Shown here piece after piece: positions 12,023 to 21,052 of a stretch of DNA of 64,000 nucleotides. The DNA is from Streptomyces sp. Alt3. Lineage in GTDB: Bacteria > Actinomycetota > Actinomycetes > Streptomycetales > Streptomycetaceae. The stretch covers positions 62,001-126,000 of the forward strand of contig NZ_CP120983.1 of the NCBI RefSeq assembly GCF_030719215.1, given 5' to 3'. The notes under the pieces were generated by a model. That model was not told the origin of the DNA and ran no database searches. It saw only the letters and a list, made by a program, of their open reading frames with translations. Position 1 is the stretch's first letter. Every line of letters begins with the position of its first letter. The position numbers and the translations under genes are program-made.

Positions 12023-12511
12023 TCACTGTCCCTCGGCAGCGAGCACCAGGTCATGGACCATGAAGTGGAGTTGCACGTCGTTCGTCGACTCCGCCCACAG
12101 CCCCTCGGCGTCGAGCACCGAGGCCGCGACCATCCTTGCCTCAGCGACGAGTTCGGGGTCGTAGGTGAAGTCCGGCCAAGGAAGGACCGGGTAGCCGTTC
12201 TCCTCGCCGAACTGCCGCACCCTCTCCATGTCACCCACGGCGGCGGGCGGGAGTGACTCGTTCGCCCAGGACCACAGCCAGGTCTGCCGGGCGACGCTGA
12301 CGCTGCCGATCATTGTGAGTCGGCCGGTGAGGAAGACCTTGCCGTCGCGCGACCACGTGATCAGCGCGTCGTCCATCGACCAGTCGTACTGCACGTCTCC
12401 GGACAGGCCGAAGCGCTCGACCATGAGTGCCTGCCGCGAGCGGGCACGCTCCCGCGCCGCGAGCACGACCGTCTCCCAGCCGGAATGGTCATGCTTCGGG
12501 CGGTCGTCCAC
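12023..12511 (-). CDS. Hypothetical protein resembling the DUF6882 family
   Basis: 162 residues from GTG 12511, chosen because GAGGAG lies 6 nt upstream (the frame is open further up, but the composition there is non-coding). The middle, SVARQTWLWSWANESLPP, followed by a Met-Glu-Arg-Val helix and a Trp/Pro-rich stretch, resembles the DUF6882 proteins common in actinobacteria, whose role is unknown. It is cytosolic, with no signal peptide. It runs in the same direction as the previous small gene with about 215 nt between them, so they may be separate units. Confidence 0.65.
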   Translation of the reverse strand: MDDRPKHDHSGWETVVLAARERARSRQALMVERFGLSGDVQYDWSMDDALITWSRDGKVFLTGRLTMIGSVSVARQTWLWSWANESLPPAAVGDMERVRQFGEENGYPVLPWPDFTYDPELVAEARMVAASVLDAEGLWAESTNDVQLHFMVHDLVLAAEGQ

Positions 12512-13170
12512 GTTGCCTCCTCGTGCGGAACTGTCGGCAAGATCCTGCCACCCCGGCCTTTGGCCAGGGCTCCCGGGCCTGGAGTTGCCCGTGTCCGGGT
12601 GGACCGCCTTCGTTCCCCCTGCCCGTCGGGGCTTGGTTCCCTCCTGGTGATGCGCGGTCCGGGCGTATGCCTCACCAGTGTCGAGAACTCTGCGGGCAGA
12701 GTGGCGGGGTACTGGGTGGCGGTTCTTCGACCCGGCGGTGCCGGAGCGCGGGCGATCGGCTTCGGTGCGCCGACCGGGGTGCCGGGCCTTGCCCGCAGGA
12801 TCCTGAACTCGCGACGGGCCCGGGCAGGGGTGAGTCCGTCCGGTTCCGCCGGAGGCTCCCACGGCCGGCGGAGATCCCGCACGAGGGGTCGGGACCGGGG
12901 CGCCATCAGGTCCTTGAGCCTGGTTGGCCTCGGCAGCCTTGGCCGTACGCCGTTGCAGAGACGTCTCGGCGCACCGACCACGCTACCGCCTGGTCCGGTT
13001 CCGCCTTGTCGAAGGCGGTGCCGTACTCGACGGAAGCGCGGATGACCGGGAGTCCGACGGCGGCGTCGGCGCCGCTCTCGATGCCGAGGGCCTCGACCGG
13101 GGCATGGCCCTGGTCGGGCCGGCGGCGCGACCCGTCGCCGCGCCGCCGGCCGGTGGGCCGCTCCCCCGCG
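12512..13170. other. Gene-poor stretch with degraded coding sequence
   Basis: About 660 bases with no intact gene on either strand. The long open frames here are GC-driven and have no ribosome site or recognisable product. The right half contains a fragment of a PdxA-like gene, listed separately, so the stretch is probably a scar of deletion and decay next to the sugar locus. Confidence 0.5.
12985..13120 (-). pseudogene. PdxA-like dehydrogenase fragment (C-terminal piece)
   Basis: Minus-strand translation from 13115 gives DQGHAPVEALG, then GADAAVGLPVIRASVEYG and TAFDKA. This matches the conserved end of 4-hydroxythreonine-4-phosphate dehydrogenases (DQGHIPxKLL, [23 protein letters not shown]). 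Only about 45 residues are left: there is no upstream Rossmann core, no start, and the frame drifts after the motif. PdxA paralogues occur in sugar-acid catabolism (threonate/erythronate type), so this may be a relic of an older form of the neighbouring locus. The match is from memory of the family pattern. Confidence 0.6.
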
Positions 13171-15594
13171 TCAGCGCCCCGTGGACCGGGTGGTCAGCAG
13201 GTACCGTCCGCCGCGGCTGGTGTCGAAGGAGACCACGCACTCCTCGGGCCGGTCGGCACCGGCACCCTCGACGTCCACCGGGTGCGGGGTCCGGACACGC
13301 ACCGGATTGCCGAGCAGCGAGCGCACCTCGGCGTGCGTGATCCCGTCCGCCGTCCATGCGAGGTCGACCTCGAATCCGCCCCTGGCCCGCAGTCCGCGGA
13401 AGGAGCCGGCGGGCCATGACTCGGGAAGCGCCGGCAACAGGGCGATCTCGTCGGCGTGGCTCTGCAGCAGCATCTCCGTGATGCCGGAGATCCCGCCGAA
13501 GTTGCCGTCGATCTGGAACGGCGGGTGCAGGTCGAAGAGGTTGGGGGCGGTGCGGGCGGGGGTGAGCAGGTCCGCCAGGTGCTTGTAGGCCCGTGCCGGG
13601 TCCAGAAGCCTGGCCCACATGTTGATCTTCCAGGCGAGGGACCATCCCTGACCGGCCGTTCCGCGCAGTTCCAGGCTCTTCACCGCGGCAGCGGCGAGTT
13701 CGGGAGTCGTGCGCGGATCGATCTGCGCGCTCGGGAAGACGCCGTACAGGTGGGACACATGACGGCTGCGGACCAGCGCGGCCTCCTCCCAGTCCTCCAG
13801 CCACTCCTGGATCTGGCCGAGGTACCCGACCCGCGTGGGCGCGAGACGGTCGCGGATCTCACTGACCCGCTCGACGAGCCCGGCGTCCCGGCCCAGTTCC
13901 CGGGCGGCCTTCCGGTAGGCGTCGAACAGGTCCCGCAGGAGCTGCATGTCGATGGTGGGGCCGGCACAGATGCTGACGCTCTCGCCCTCGTCCTGGTGAT
14001 GGGTGACCTCGGGGGACTGTGAGGGGTTCGTGACGAGCCGGCCGGTCTTCGCATCCACGACGAGCGTGTCGACGAAGAACTCGACCGCGCCCTTCATCAC
14101 CGGGTAGTTGCGGCTCAGCTCGCCCCTGTCACCCGTGAAGCGGTAGTGGTCCCAGAGCATCAGGCAGAGCCATGCGCCACCGGTCGGCCACATGCCGTAC
14201 TGTGCGGCATCCACGGGCGCGGTCCCCCGCCAGCCGTCAGTGTTGTGGTGCAGCACCCAGCCGGGTGCGTCGTACATCGCCTTGGCGGTGCGGGTTCCGG
14301 ACTCGGCCAGTTCGTGGACCATCTGCACGGCAGGGTCCCAGCACTCCGCCAGGTTGGCGGGTCCGGCCGGCCAGTAGTTCATCTCGAAGTTGATGTTGAC
14401 GGTGTACTTGGACTCCCAGGCCGGGTTGAGGCTGTCGTTCCACAGACCCTGGAGGTTGGCGGCCTGGCCCGGTGTCCGGGAGCAGGAGGCCAGCAGGTAA
14501 CGCCCGTACTGGAAGTACAGGGCGGCGAGTTGCGGGTCCTTGCCGTCCGAGAAGAGCGGGATGCGCTGATCGGTGGGCAGAGTGGTCCGCTCCGAGGGAC
14601 CCAGGTCGATCGCGACCCGGGAGAACAGCTGCCGGTAGTCGGCGACGTGCCGGGTGCGCAGGTGCCGGTGCGGCCGTCCGGCAGCCGGGGCGAGGTGCCG
14701 GCGGGCTCGTTCCCGGGGATCGGCTCCGGCATCCAGGTAGTTGCGGTAACTGGTCGCCATGGAGATCAGCAGGGTCACGCCGTCGGCGCCCTCTACTCTC
14801 AGCGCGCCGTCGGCGGTGGTCACGCGTCCGCCCTCGGTCCGCGCATGGGCGAGCGCGCGGAAGTGCACGGATCCGGGCAGGCCGTACCAGTCGCCGCTGA
14901 CGCCGTCGAGCGCGACGGTGTGCGCGTCCACGGTGGAGCCGGTTGCCTGCTGGGGAGTGGTGAAGCGGGCGGTGAAACCGATGGCGCCCGGTGTGTCGGC
15001 GGTCATCGTCACGACGATGACCTGGTCGGGGCTGCTGGCGAAGACCTCCCGCACGTGGCGGACTCCGGCGCGCGTGTAGCCGGTGCGCACGACCGCGGTC
15101 TCCAGGTCCAGCTCGCGTTCGTAGTCGGTCACTTCGCCCGTGCCGTCGAAGGCGATTTCGAGGTCCCCGAGCACCTGGTAGGCGGCCTGCTCGGAGGGGC
15201 TGCCTATGAAGTCGGTGTCGATGAGCCGCTGCGCCTGGTTCCACTTCTCCTCCACCACCAGACGGCGGATCTCGTCCAGGTGTGTTCCGGCACCGGGACG
15301 GACGTAGTCGTGCGGGCCCCCGGCCCACAGGCTGTCCTCGTTGAGCTGGAGACGCTCGGTGTCGGTGCCGCCGAAGACCATGGCTCCGATCCGGCCGTTG
15401 CCGACCGGCAGTGCCTCCAGCCATTCCGCCGCCGGGGAGCGGTACCACAGGCGCATGGGGTTGGGGCCGTGCGCGGAGCCGCCGGCCGCCGGTCCGGCGG
15501 CTCCGGCCCCCTGTGCGTTTCCGGCACTCAGGGCCATCGACGCCGCGGATGCTCCGGCAACGGCCAGGACGTTCCGCCGGGACAGCTCGGACAT
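13171..15594 (-). CDS. Secreted GH95 glycoside hydrolase (alpha-L-fucosidase/galactosidase type)
   Basis: 807 residues, a normal GH95 length. The N-terminus [21 protein letters not shown] is a twin-arginine signal, so export of the folded enzyme through Tat is expected. GH95 hallmarks are present: [10 protein letters not shown] near residue 400 (the two Asn that activate water), SQSPE near 527 (general acid Glu) and FQIDGNFGG near 693 (Asp). Family members remove alpha-1,2-L-fucose or alpha-L-galactose from glycans and xyloglucan. It lies downstream of a second secreted glycosidase on the same strand, separated by a strong hairpin, and next to a sugar-acid pathway. The start is fixed by the Tat motif. 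Confidence 0.93.
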   Translation of the reverse strand: MSELSRRNVLAVAGASAASMALSAGNAQGAGAAGPAAGGSAHGPNPMRLWYRSPAAEWLEALPVGNGRIGAMVFGGTDTERLQLNEDSLWAGGPHDYVRPGAGTHLDEIRRLVVEEKWNQAQRLIDTDFIGSPSEQAAYQVLGDLEIAFDGTGEVTDYERELDLETAVVRTGYTRAGVRHVREVFASSPDQVIVVTMTADTPGAIGFTARFTTPQQATGSTVDAHTVALDGVSGDWYGLPGSVHFRALAHARTEGGRVTTADGALRVEGADGVTLLISMATSYRNYLDAGADPRERARRHLAPAAGRPHRHLRTRHVADYRQLFSRVAIDLGPSERTTLPTDQRIPLFSDGKDPQLAALYFQYGRYLLASCSRTPGQAANLQGLWNDSLNPAWESKYTVNINFEMNYWPAGPANLAECWDPAVQMVHELAESGTRTAKAMYDAPGWVLHHNTDGWRGTAPVDAAQYGMWPTGGAWLCLMLWDHYRFTGDRGELSRNYPVMKGAVEFFVDTLVVDAKTGRLVTNPSQSPEVTHHQDEGESVSICAGPTIDMQLLRDLFDAYRKAARELGRDAGLVERVSEIRDRLAPTRVGYLGQIQEWLEDWEEAALVRSRHVSHLYGVFPSAQIDPRTTPELAAAAVKSLELRGTAGQGWSLAWKINMWARLLDPARAYKHLADLLTPARTAPNLFDLHPPFQIDGNFGGISGITEMLLQSHADEIALLPALPESWPAGSFRGLRARGGFEVDLAWTADGITHAEVRSLLGNPVRVRTPHPVDVEGAGADRPEECVVSFDTSRGGRYLLTTRSTGR

Positions 15595-15682
15595 GGGGTG
15601 CCTCCAGATGCGTGGTGCGGTGCGGGCAGGTGACGTGCCGGTCGCGGGGCGGGGGCGCGGCCGCGTCCAGCCCCGGGGTGCG

Positions 15683-15740
15683 GAGGTACGGGCCCGTCCG
15701 GGTGGGACCGTCGCCGGTCCCGCGGTCGGGCCCGTACCTC
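15683..15740 (-). terminator. Long GC-rich hairpin between the two glycosidase genes
   Basis: GAGGTACGGGCCCG (15683-15696) is perfectly complementary to CGGGCCCGTACCTC (15727-15740), with a nested stem GGGACCG/CGGTCCC around a TCGC loop (15704-15721). It sits just past the stop of the GH141-like gene, next to a perfect 16-bp palindrome (15755-15770) that overlaps that stop. It has no T-run, as is usual for streptomycete terminators. It probably ends or attenuates transcription before the GH95 gene. Confidence 0.7.
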
Positions 15741-15764
15741 TCGGGGTGTCCGGTCAGTGACCGG

Positions 15765-17645
15765 TCACTGGGTGTCACCCTCGGGCAGCGGGTACGGGAA
15801 GTCGGCGGAGACACCGATCTTGTCGTACTCCATCTTCGTGGCGTCGTAGCCGTCTTCCCAGTTGGCGTTCTTCACGTCGTTGCACTGGTAGCTCTGGTAG
15901 CTCTGGTCGGTGGTCCTGCCGACCTCGATGTCCTCGAAGCTGAACCCGCAGCCGCCGGCGTCCATGTGGACACCGCGGGTTCCGCTGTCCGGCATGGAGC
16001 CGTCCGGAATCACATCGCCGATGACCACCTGGCGGACGTGGTTGTCGATGGTGTGCGGTTCGACGTTGCTGACTCCGTAGGTATAGAAAGCGCCCATGTC
16101 ACCGCTGTCCAGGCCGGCCTGGTCGATGCGCAGGTACTCGAAGGTGTTGTCGCGGGCGTAGTTGTCCGCCGGAGCGACCTCGGGCCGCACTTCGAGGCTC
16201 ACGCCGTAGCGCGCGCTGTGCTTGATGTGGCTGTGGCTGATGGTGTTGTGACCGGTGTTCTGGAGCTCGATGCCGGAGGCGTCGCCGGGCACCAGTTCGC
16301 CGTAGTGGGTGATGTAGTTGTTGGTCAGCAGGTGTCCGTTGGAGGTGTTGCCCTCGCCCGGGTACGGGCCCTCAACCTTGATGCCGTCGCCGCCGATGTT
16401 CTCCAGCAGGCTGTCCCTGACCGTCAGTCCGTCGTTGGCGAAGAGCGCGTACACGGCGTGGAAACCGGTGTCGGACACGCGCAGGCGGGACAGGGTGATG
16501 TCCTTGCTGTTGGTCACGGTGACGGCGCCGAAGCGGTTGCGGGGAAGCTCGATCTGCCGGTCGTACTCCGGGTACTTGCGCGGTTCGCCGGAGTCGCCGT
16601 CGCTGATCCAGCCGTAGCGGTACCAGTCGACGAAGTCGGTGTACTGGAGTGAGAGCCCGTCGAGGGAGATGTTCTGCACACGCCGGTCCGGGCTGGGCCC
16701 GGCCAGGTTGAACAGGGTCTTCACGGTGGGCCGCAGAACGGTGACGTCGTCGATGTCACCACGCGGCTTGTAGTACACCTGGCCCTTCTTGAAGTCCATG
16801 TAGTATTCGCCCGCCTGGTCCAGGAAGTCCAGCGAGTTCTGCAGGAAGTACCGGGAGCCCCCGCGGGAGTTCATCAGGGCGTAGCGGGTCCAGTACTTCA
16901 GGGTCATCTGGTTCTTCGCCGCGTTCCAGTCCCGGATGGGGACGGTGTCGGTGAACCAGCTCCAGCTGCCGCCCGACCAGACGACGGCCGAGGCCTGGTC
17001 GAGATTCCAGCTCGCGTCCCAGTCGCCGGGGCTGGAGTACAGCCACTGGCGGACGGCCTCCTTCTCCGGCTCGGAGAGCACGGAGGTCATGTAGGGGGCC
17101 CACTCGTCGTCGGACCTGCGGTTGGGGTAGCGGGCCGTGGTGGCGCGCTTGCCGTCCTCGAAGAGGGTGTAGAAGGGCTTGTCCGTGCCGACGTCCGCAC
17201 GGTAGATGCCGTCCTCGTACTCCTCCCAGCCGGTGACCGGGGCCGCGCCCATCACACGGGCCTTGCCCGCGCCGTCGTAGGAGCGGTAGACGACCCGGTG
17301 CCCGTCGGCACCGGAGTCCCGGTCGTCGAAGTCGATCGTGGTGGAGACCGGGTAGTCGCCCGCGCGCAGATTGACGTTGATGTCGCAACGCATGCGCCCG
17401 GGGCGGTTGAGGCCCTTGTCGCGGATGTGGTCGCGGGCGCCTTCGATGGTCTTGAAGGGGCTGGCCGCGGTGCCCTTGGACCGGTCGCTCCCGTCCGGCG
17501 CGACGAAGAGATCGGTGGCCTTGCAACCGGTCGCCTGCGCCTGCGCGTCGGGGACGTTCAGTGTCGCTCCGCTGACCAGCAGGGCGCCGGCCGCCAGCAG
17601 CAGGGGAAGTCTTGACCTGTTTCGTACGAGGGTGGTGAGGGGCAT
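15765..17645 (-). CDS. Secreted right-handed beta-helix glycosidase, GH141-like
   Basis: 626 residues from ATG 17645, chosen for AAGGAG 6 nt upstream; the open frame extends further but without a ribosome site. A Sec signal (RLPLLLAAGALLVSGATL) is followed by LFVAPDGSDRSKGTAASPF, the start of the parallel beta-helix in GH141/GH120-type proteins and pectate-lyase-like folds. Repeated Asn/Gly/Asp-rich coils (NSKDITLSRLRVSDTGFHA, NDGLTVRDSLLENIGGDG) continue to the C-terminus. GH141 members are alpha-L-fucosidases or xylanases. Pairing with a GH95 enzyme favours a fucosidase-like role, but catalytic residues cannot be assigned by eye. Confidence 0.8.
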   Translation of the reverse strand: MPLTTLVRNRSRLPLLLAAGALLVSGATLNVPDAQAQATGCKATDLFVAPDGSDRSKGTAASPFKTIEGARDHIRDKGLNRPGRMRCDINVNLRAGDYPVSTTIDFDDRDSGADGHRVVYRSYDGAGKARVMGAAPVTGWEEYEDGIYRADVGTDKPFYTLFEDGKRATTARYPNRRSDDEWAPYMTSVLSEPEKEAVRQWLYSSPGDWDASWNLDQASAVVWSGGSWSWFTDTVPIRDWNAAKNQMTLKYWTRYALMNSRGGSRYFLQNSLDFLDQAGEYYMDFKKGQVYYKPRGDIDDVTVLRPTVKTLFNLAGPSPDRRVQNISLDGLSLQYTDFVDWYRYGWISDGDSGEPRKYPEYDRQIELPRNRFGAVTVTNSKDITLSRLRVSDTGFHAVYALFANDGLTVRDSLLENIGGDGIKVEGPYPGEGNTSNGHLLTNNYITHYGELVPGDASGIELQNTGHNTISHSHIKHSARYGVSLEVRPEVAPADNYARDNTFEYLRIDQAGLDSGDMGAFYTYGVSNVEPHTIDNHVRQVVIGDVIPDGSMPDSGTRGVHMDAGGCGFSFEDIEVGRTTDQSYQSYQCNDVKNANWEDGYDATKMEYDKIGVSADFPYPLPEGDTQ

Positions 17646-18233
17646 GAGGTCTCCTTGCCACGTGCGTTGTGTGGCTCTGTCGTTCGGCCGTGGACGTGCG
17701 GCCGCCGGGCGGAGCACGGGTCGTGCCGCACCGGGGCGTGCTCCTGCACACGATGACGACGTCCGAGCACGTCATCGCGGCTTCACGTCCGGTCTGTCAT
17801 CGCCCGCCGGTCACCGGGGAGCAGAAACGCTCCGCCCGGGCCGTGCGTGCGCCGAGGGGCGCAGGAAGGACTCGGCCCGGGTGAGCGCGGGCACGGGGGT
17901 GCCGTCGCGCGGGCCTTCATGATCGGGGGCGGTCGTCCCCGGGGGGTTCCTGGTGTCCCGGGCCGGGCCGGGGACGGAGTTCAGGTGCGGACGGGAGACA
18001 CGGCGCCGGTTCTTCCGGACCCCGTTTCATCCGGTCCTTCGTTCACGCAGCGTTTCCTCCTCGGGGGCTTCGCGGAGCACGATCTGGTGGGTCACTGGCT
18101 GAGCACGATAAGTAAGATGTCCGCGCCCAGTCGCCGTCAATACGCCGGAACGAACAATAAGTTGATGTGTGCGGGACGTCATTCCCGTGGCCCTCCGAGT
18201 CATAAATTCACCCAACCGTGGAGTGGCAAAGCC
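17646..18233. other. Divergent promoter region between glycosidase genes and the fusion regulator
   Basis: About 590 bases. It must hold the promoter for the leftward glycosidase genes and for the rightward regulator. One clear dyad (17751-17777) is listed separately. The last 130 bases before the regulator are relatively AT-rich (around AACAATAAGTTGATG at 18152-18166), consistent with a promoter. No small gene is convincing. Confidence 0.5.
17751..17777. promoter_or_regulatory. Candidate operator upstream of the glycosidase genes
   Basis: CGATGACG (17751-17758) and CGTCATCG (17770-17777) form a perfect 8-bp inverted repeat around 11 bases, 27 bp overall. It lies about 105-130 bp upstream of the GH141-like start codon. 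The span equals that of the two shared operators farther right, but the core is different, so another regulator (perhaps the adjacent HTH-GntR fusion) may bind it. Confidence 0.45.
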
Positions 18234-19391
18234 ATGACATTTTCCGATCCGCAGACGTTTCCCCAGCTCAACGAGGAGGACCGGGCGGCTCTGTCCGACT
18301 ACTCACGTCAGCTGCCCGGCACGGCGCGTCTGCGCAGCAGCATCGTCCTGGCCCTGGCCGAGGGGCTGACCAACGCCGAGGTGGCCCAGCGGTTCCAGGT
18401 CAGTCCCGCGACGGTGGCCAAGTGGCGGGACCGCTACGTGCGCCGGGGCGTGGCCGGGCTGAGGGACGCTCCCCGCTCGGGCCGACCGCGCAGCGTCACC
18501 AGACGGGAGGCGGAGGCGCGTATCGCGGAGGTCCTCGCGCAGGCGGGCGACGGCACCCCGGTGCCGTCCACCCGCACCCTGTCGGACACCCTGGGCCTGT
18601 CCCAGTCCACCGTGGCGCGCATCCGGCGCGAGCAGGCCGCCGAGCTGCCCGAGGGGGTGCGGCCGACGGACGGCGGGCGCCGGCGAGGGAGCGGCCGAAG
18701 CGCGCCGGAAGCGGCCCCGCCCCCGGCACACCTCCCGCACCGGCCGCCCTCGGACCACGTGTACGCGCTGCTGCGTGACTGGATCGTCAGTGGTGAACTC
18801 GCACCGGGTCAGCGCCTCGTGGAAGCGGACATCGCCCGCCGGGTGGGCACGGGTCAGGCACCGCCGCGTGAGGCGATCAAGCGGCTGGCGCAGGAGGGCC
18901 TGGTGACCTCCCAGCCGCACCGCGGCACGCGCGTGGCCCGGATCCCCGAGCAACAGGCCCAGGACGTGAGGGACATCCGGGTCATGTTCGAGGAGTACGT
19001 GGCCCGCCGCACGGCCGGCCGCCTGGACGCGGAGCACGCACGGCTGCTGACGGATGATGTGGCACGGCTGCGGCTCGCGGTGGACAAGGGCGACATCGCG
19101 GCCTTCCGCGGCGCCGACATGTCGTTCCACCGGCATGTGTGCGCGGCCGCCGGCAACGACGCGCTGACCCGGCTGTGGCGTGTGATCGAGTCCAGCCTCT
19201 GGGATCTCCACGTACTGGGCGACCCGCGCTACGACGGTGGCTGGGGCGCGCTGGCCGAGCACCACGCGGAGCTCCTGGAGGTCCTGCGCTCCGGGGATCC
19301 CGAGATCGCCGGGCCGATGTTCGCCGCCCACGCCGCGGGCGAGGTGGACGGCTACCTCGCCGGTCCGACAGGCCTGGGCGCCTCGGGCTGA
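18234..19391 (+). CDS. Fusion regulator: paired HTH module plus GntR/FCD module
   Basis: 385 residues from ATG 18234. Residues about 30-135 form a double helix-turn-helix like the N-terminus of IS630-type transposases (LTNAEVAQRFQVSPATVAKW, GLRDAPRSGRPRS, then LSDTLGLSQSTVARI). A Pro/Arg-rich linker follows (about 140-175). Residues about 176-240 are a GntR-type winged helix (YALLRDWIVSGELAPGQRL), with GQAPPREAIKRL where most relatives have a GVSRTPVREAL-like motif. Residues about 250-375 are an FCD ligand domain (DMSFHRHV, EHHAELLEVL) of the FadR class. It is divergent from the glycosidase genes and about 460 nt upstream of the dehydratase operon. Two DNA-binding modules in one chain are unusual. 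It probably senses a sugar acid. Confidence 0.85.
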   Translation: MTFSDPQTFPQLNEEDRAALSDYSRQLPGTARLRSSIVLALAEGLTNAEVAQRFQVSPATVAKWRDRYVRRGVAGLRDAPRSGRPRSVTRREAEARIAEVLAQAGDGTPVPSTRTLSDTLGLSQSTVARIRREQAAELPEGVRPTDGGRRRGSGRSAPEAAPPPAHLPHRPPSDHVYALLRDWIVSGELAPGQRLVEADIARRVGTGQAPPREAIKRLAQEGLVTSQPHRGTRVARIPEQQAQDVRDIRVMFEEYVARRTAGRLDAEHARLLTDDVARLRLAVDKGDIAAFRGADMSFHRHVCAAAGNDALTRLWRVIESSLWDLHVLGDPRYDGGWGALAEHHAELLEVLRSGDPEIAGPMFAAHAAGEVDGYLAGPTGLGASG

Positions 19392-19574
19392 CAGCAGGGC
19401 CGGACGGACCGTGTACGACCGGCCCGCGCGTTCGGGGCCGTCCCCTGGTGCGGGCGCCGGACCCGCCGGGGCGGGATCCGGCTTCAGCGGGCACAGCATG
19501 TGCTCCGACATGGCGTTTCGCCGTCCACGAACCGTGCGGCACAAGCGAGTTCGGTGTTTCCGCAGAGACCCCAG

Positions 19575-19601
19575 GTCGTCACTTGTATGATACGTTACGA
19601 C
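19575..19601. promoter_or_regulatory. 27-bp operator (site 1) upstream of the dehydratase-transporter operon
   Basis: The site reads GTCGTCACTTGTATGATA followed by CGTTACGAC. The outer arms GTCGT/ACGAC are inverted, and the core is the GTATnATAC dyad typical of FadR-type GntR regulators. It lies about 255-280 bp before the dehydratase ATG (19855) in a 463-bp gap that is otherwise without a convincing gene. It matches the site at 28764-28790 at 21 of 27 positions by hand count, so one regulator probably binds both. Confidence 0.75.
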
Positions 19602-19854
19602 CGTTGAAGGGGTTGCACGGGGCCTCCTCTTCGACAGTGCGACGCCATGGCCCGCGCCAGGAGAAAACGCCCCCGAACCATCAGCGAACGGCGCGGTCGT
19701 CGAGCGCGAGCCGCGTTGCCCCGGCACCATCCCCCGCGGCCCGCGCCCGGCCTTCCCGGAGCGCAGGTCACCGGTCCAGGGACGCACCAGCCACCCCGGA
19801 GGCCTCCCGCGCCGCCGTCCAGGGGCTGCTAACGAGCACTCAGAGGGGGAGCAG

Positions 19855-20982
19855 ATGAAGATCACCGGATACCGGTCCCTGCGGACCGTGCACAACTGGG
19901 GCCGCCCCGTCGGGGATGCGAACGGCTTCGTCGCAAGCGGGGTCACCGAGGTCCCGGTCGTCCTGGTCGAGACCGACGACGGTCTCACCGGCGTGGGCCT
20001 GGGGGCTCACAGCGAGGCCCATCGGATCTTCCCCGCCATCGAGGGCCAGGACCCCCGGGCCGTCGCCGCCCTCTACGACCGGATGCTGGCCCACACGTTC
20101 AAGACCGGACACGGTGGGTCCGTGTTCGGCACCATCGGCGCCTTCGACATGGCGCTGTGGGACCTCAAGGCGAAGATGGCCGGCGAGCCGCTGTGGCGCA
20201 CACTCGGCGCAGCCGACCGCTTCGTTCCCGGTTACGCCTCCGGCCTGGACATCGCCCTGGACGACGAGCAACTCGTCGCGCTGTACACCGGCTGGGCCGA
20301 ACGCGGCTTCACCGGAGCCAAGATCAAGGGCGGACTCGACACCGACCGCGACATCACGCGGCTCGGCGCGGTGGCGGACGTGCTACGAGCCAACACCCGC
20401 TCCCCCGCCCTGATGCTCGACGTCAACGAGACCTGGGGCAGGCATCAGGCGGTGCGGCTGCTGGCCCGCATCGAGAGCCACGTCGATCTCACCTGGATCG
20501 AGGAACCGGTCCGCCGGTGGGACGTGTCGGGCAACCGTGCCGTGGGGCGGGCCGCACGCGCTGCCGTCGCCACCGGCGAGAACCTGACCGGCCTGGAGCA
20601 GTTCCGTCCTCTCCTGGCCGGGGACGCCGTGCAGGTGGTGCAGACCGGCAGCGTCTGGGGCATCACCCACTTCCTCCGGGTCGCCACCCTCGCCCACGGC
20701 CAGGACCTGCCCGTCAGCCCGGTCGGTTACGAGACCAACCCCCTCGCCCACGCCGCAGCCGCGACCCCCAACCACCTGGTCACCGAAGTGCAGGACACCT
20801 CGGCCCCGGTGGGACTCACCGTGGACCAGGAGATAGCCGACGGCGGCATCGTCCTCGGTGACTCCGTGGGGCTCGGCATCACCGTCGACGAGGCGGCGAT
20901 AGCGCGGCTCGAGGAGACGGACGGCTGGGCCCAGCCGGCGGCCTCCACGTCCGCCCCCGCGATGCCGGCCTGCGCCTCGTGA
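19855..20982 (+). CDS. Enolase-superfamily sugar-acid dehydratase (mandelate racemase/fuconate dehydratase type)
   Basis: 375 residues; ATG 19855 behind AGAGGGGGAG. The barrel shows a KxK motif (GAKIKGG), metal ligands in LMLDVNETW, WIEEP and ATGENLTG, and the MLE N-terminal lid. Superfamily members abstract a proton alpha to a carboxylate; in sugar loci they dehydrate aldonic acids to 2-keto-3-deoxy acids. The usual Asp/His dyad (QPD and PHG) is not obvious here: the positions read VVQTGSVWG and SPVGYETNPLAH, so the general acid is uncertain. It is the first gene of a co-directional set through the ABC permeases. L-fuconate or a related acid is inferred from the neighbouring glycosidases. 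Confidence 0.82.
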   Translation: MKITGYRSLRTVHNWGRPVGDANGFVASGVTEVPVVLVETDDGLTGVGLGAHSEAHRIFPAIEGQDPRAVAALYDRMLAHTFKTGHGGSVFGTIGAFDMALWDLKAKMAGEPLWRTLGAADRFVPGYASGLDIALDDEQLVALYTGWAERGFTGAKIKGGLDTDRDITRLGAVADVLRANTRSPALMLDVNETWGRHQAVRLLARIESHVDLTWIEEPVRRWDVSGNRAVGRAARAAVATGENLTGLEQFRPLLAGDAVQVVQTGSVWGITHFLRVATLAHGQDLPVSPVGYETNPLAHAAAATPNHLVTEVQDTSAPVGLTVDQEIADGGIVLGDSVGLGITVDEAAIARLEETDGWAQPAASTSAPAMPACAS

Positions 20983-21052
20983 CCGGGTCCGGACACGACG
21001 GCCGGCCCGCCGACAGCCCCGTCGCCGGGGGCGCCCGGAAGGGGATCGCCCC

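Noticed and set aside
18303..19988. A 561-codon minus-strand frame over the fusion regulator
   Set aside because: No recognisable product; the plus strand encodes clear HTH and FCD domains.
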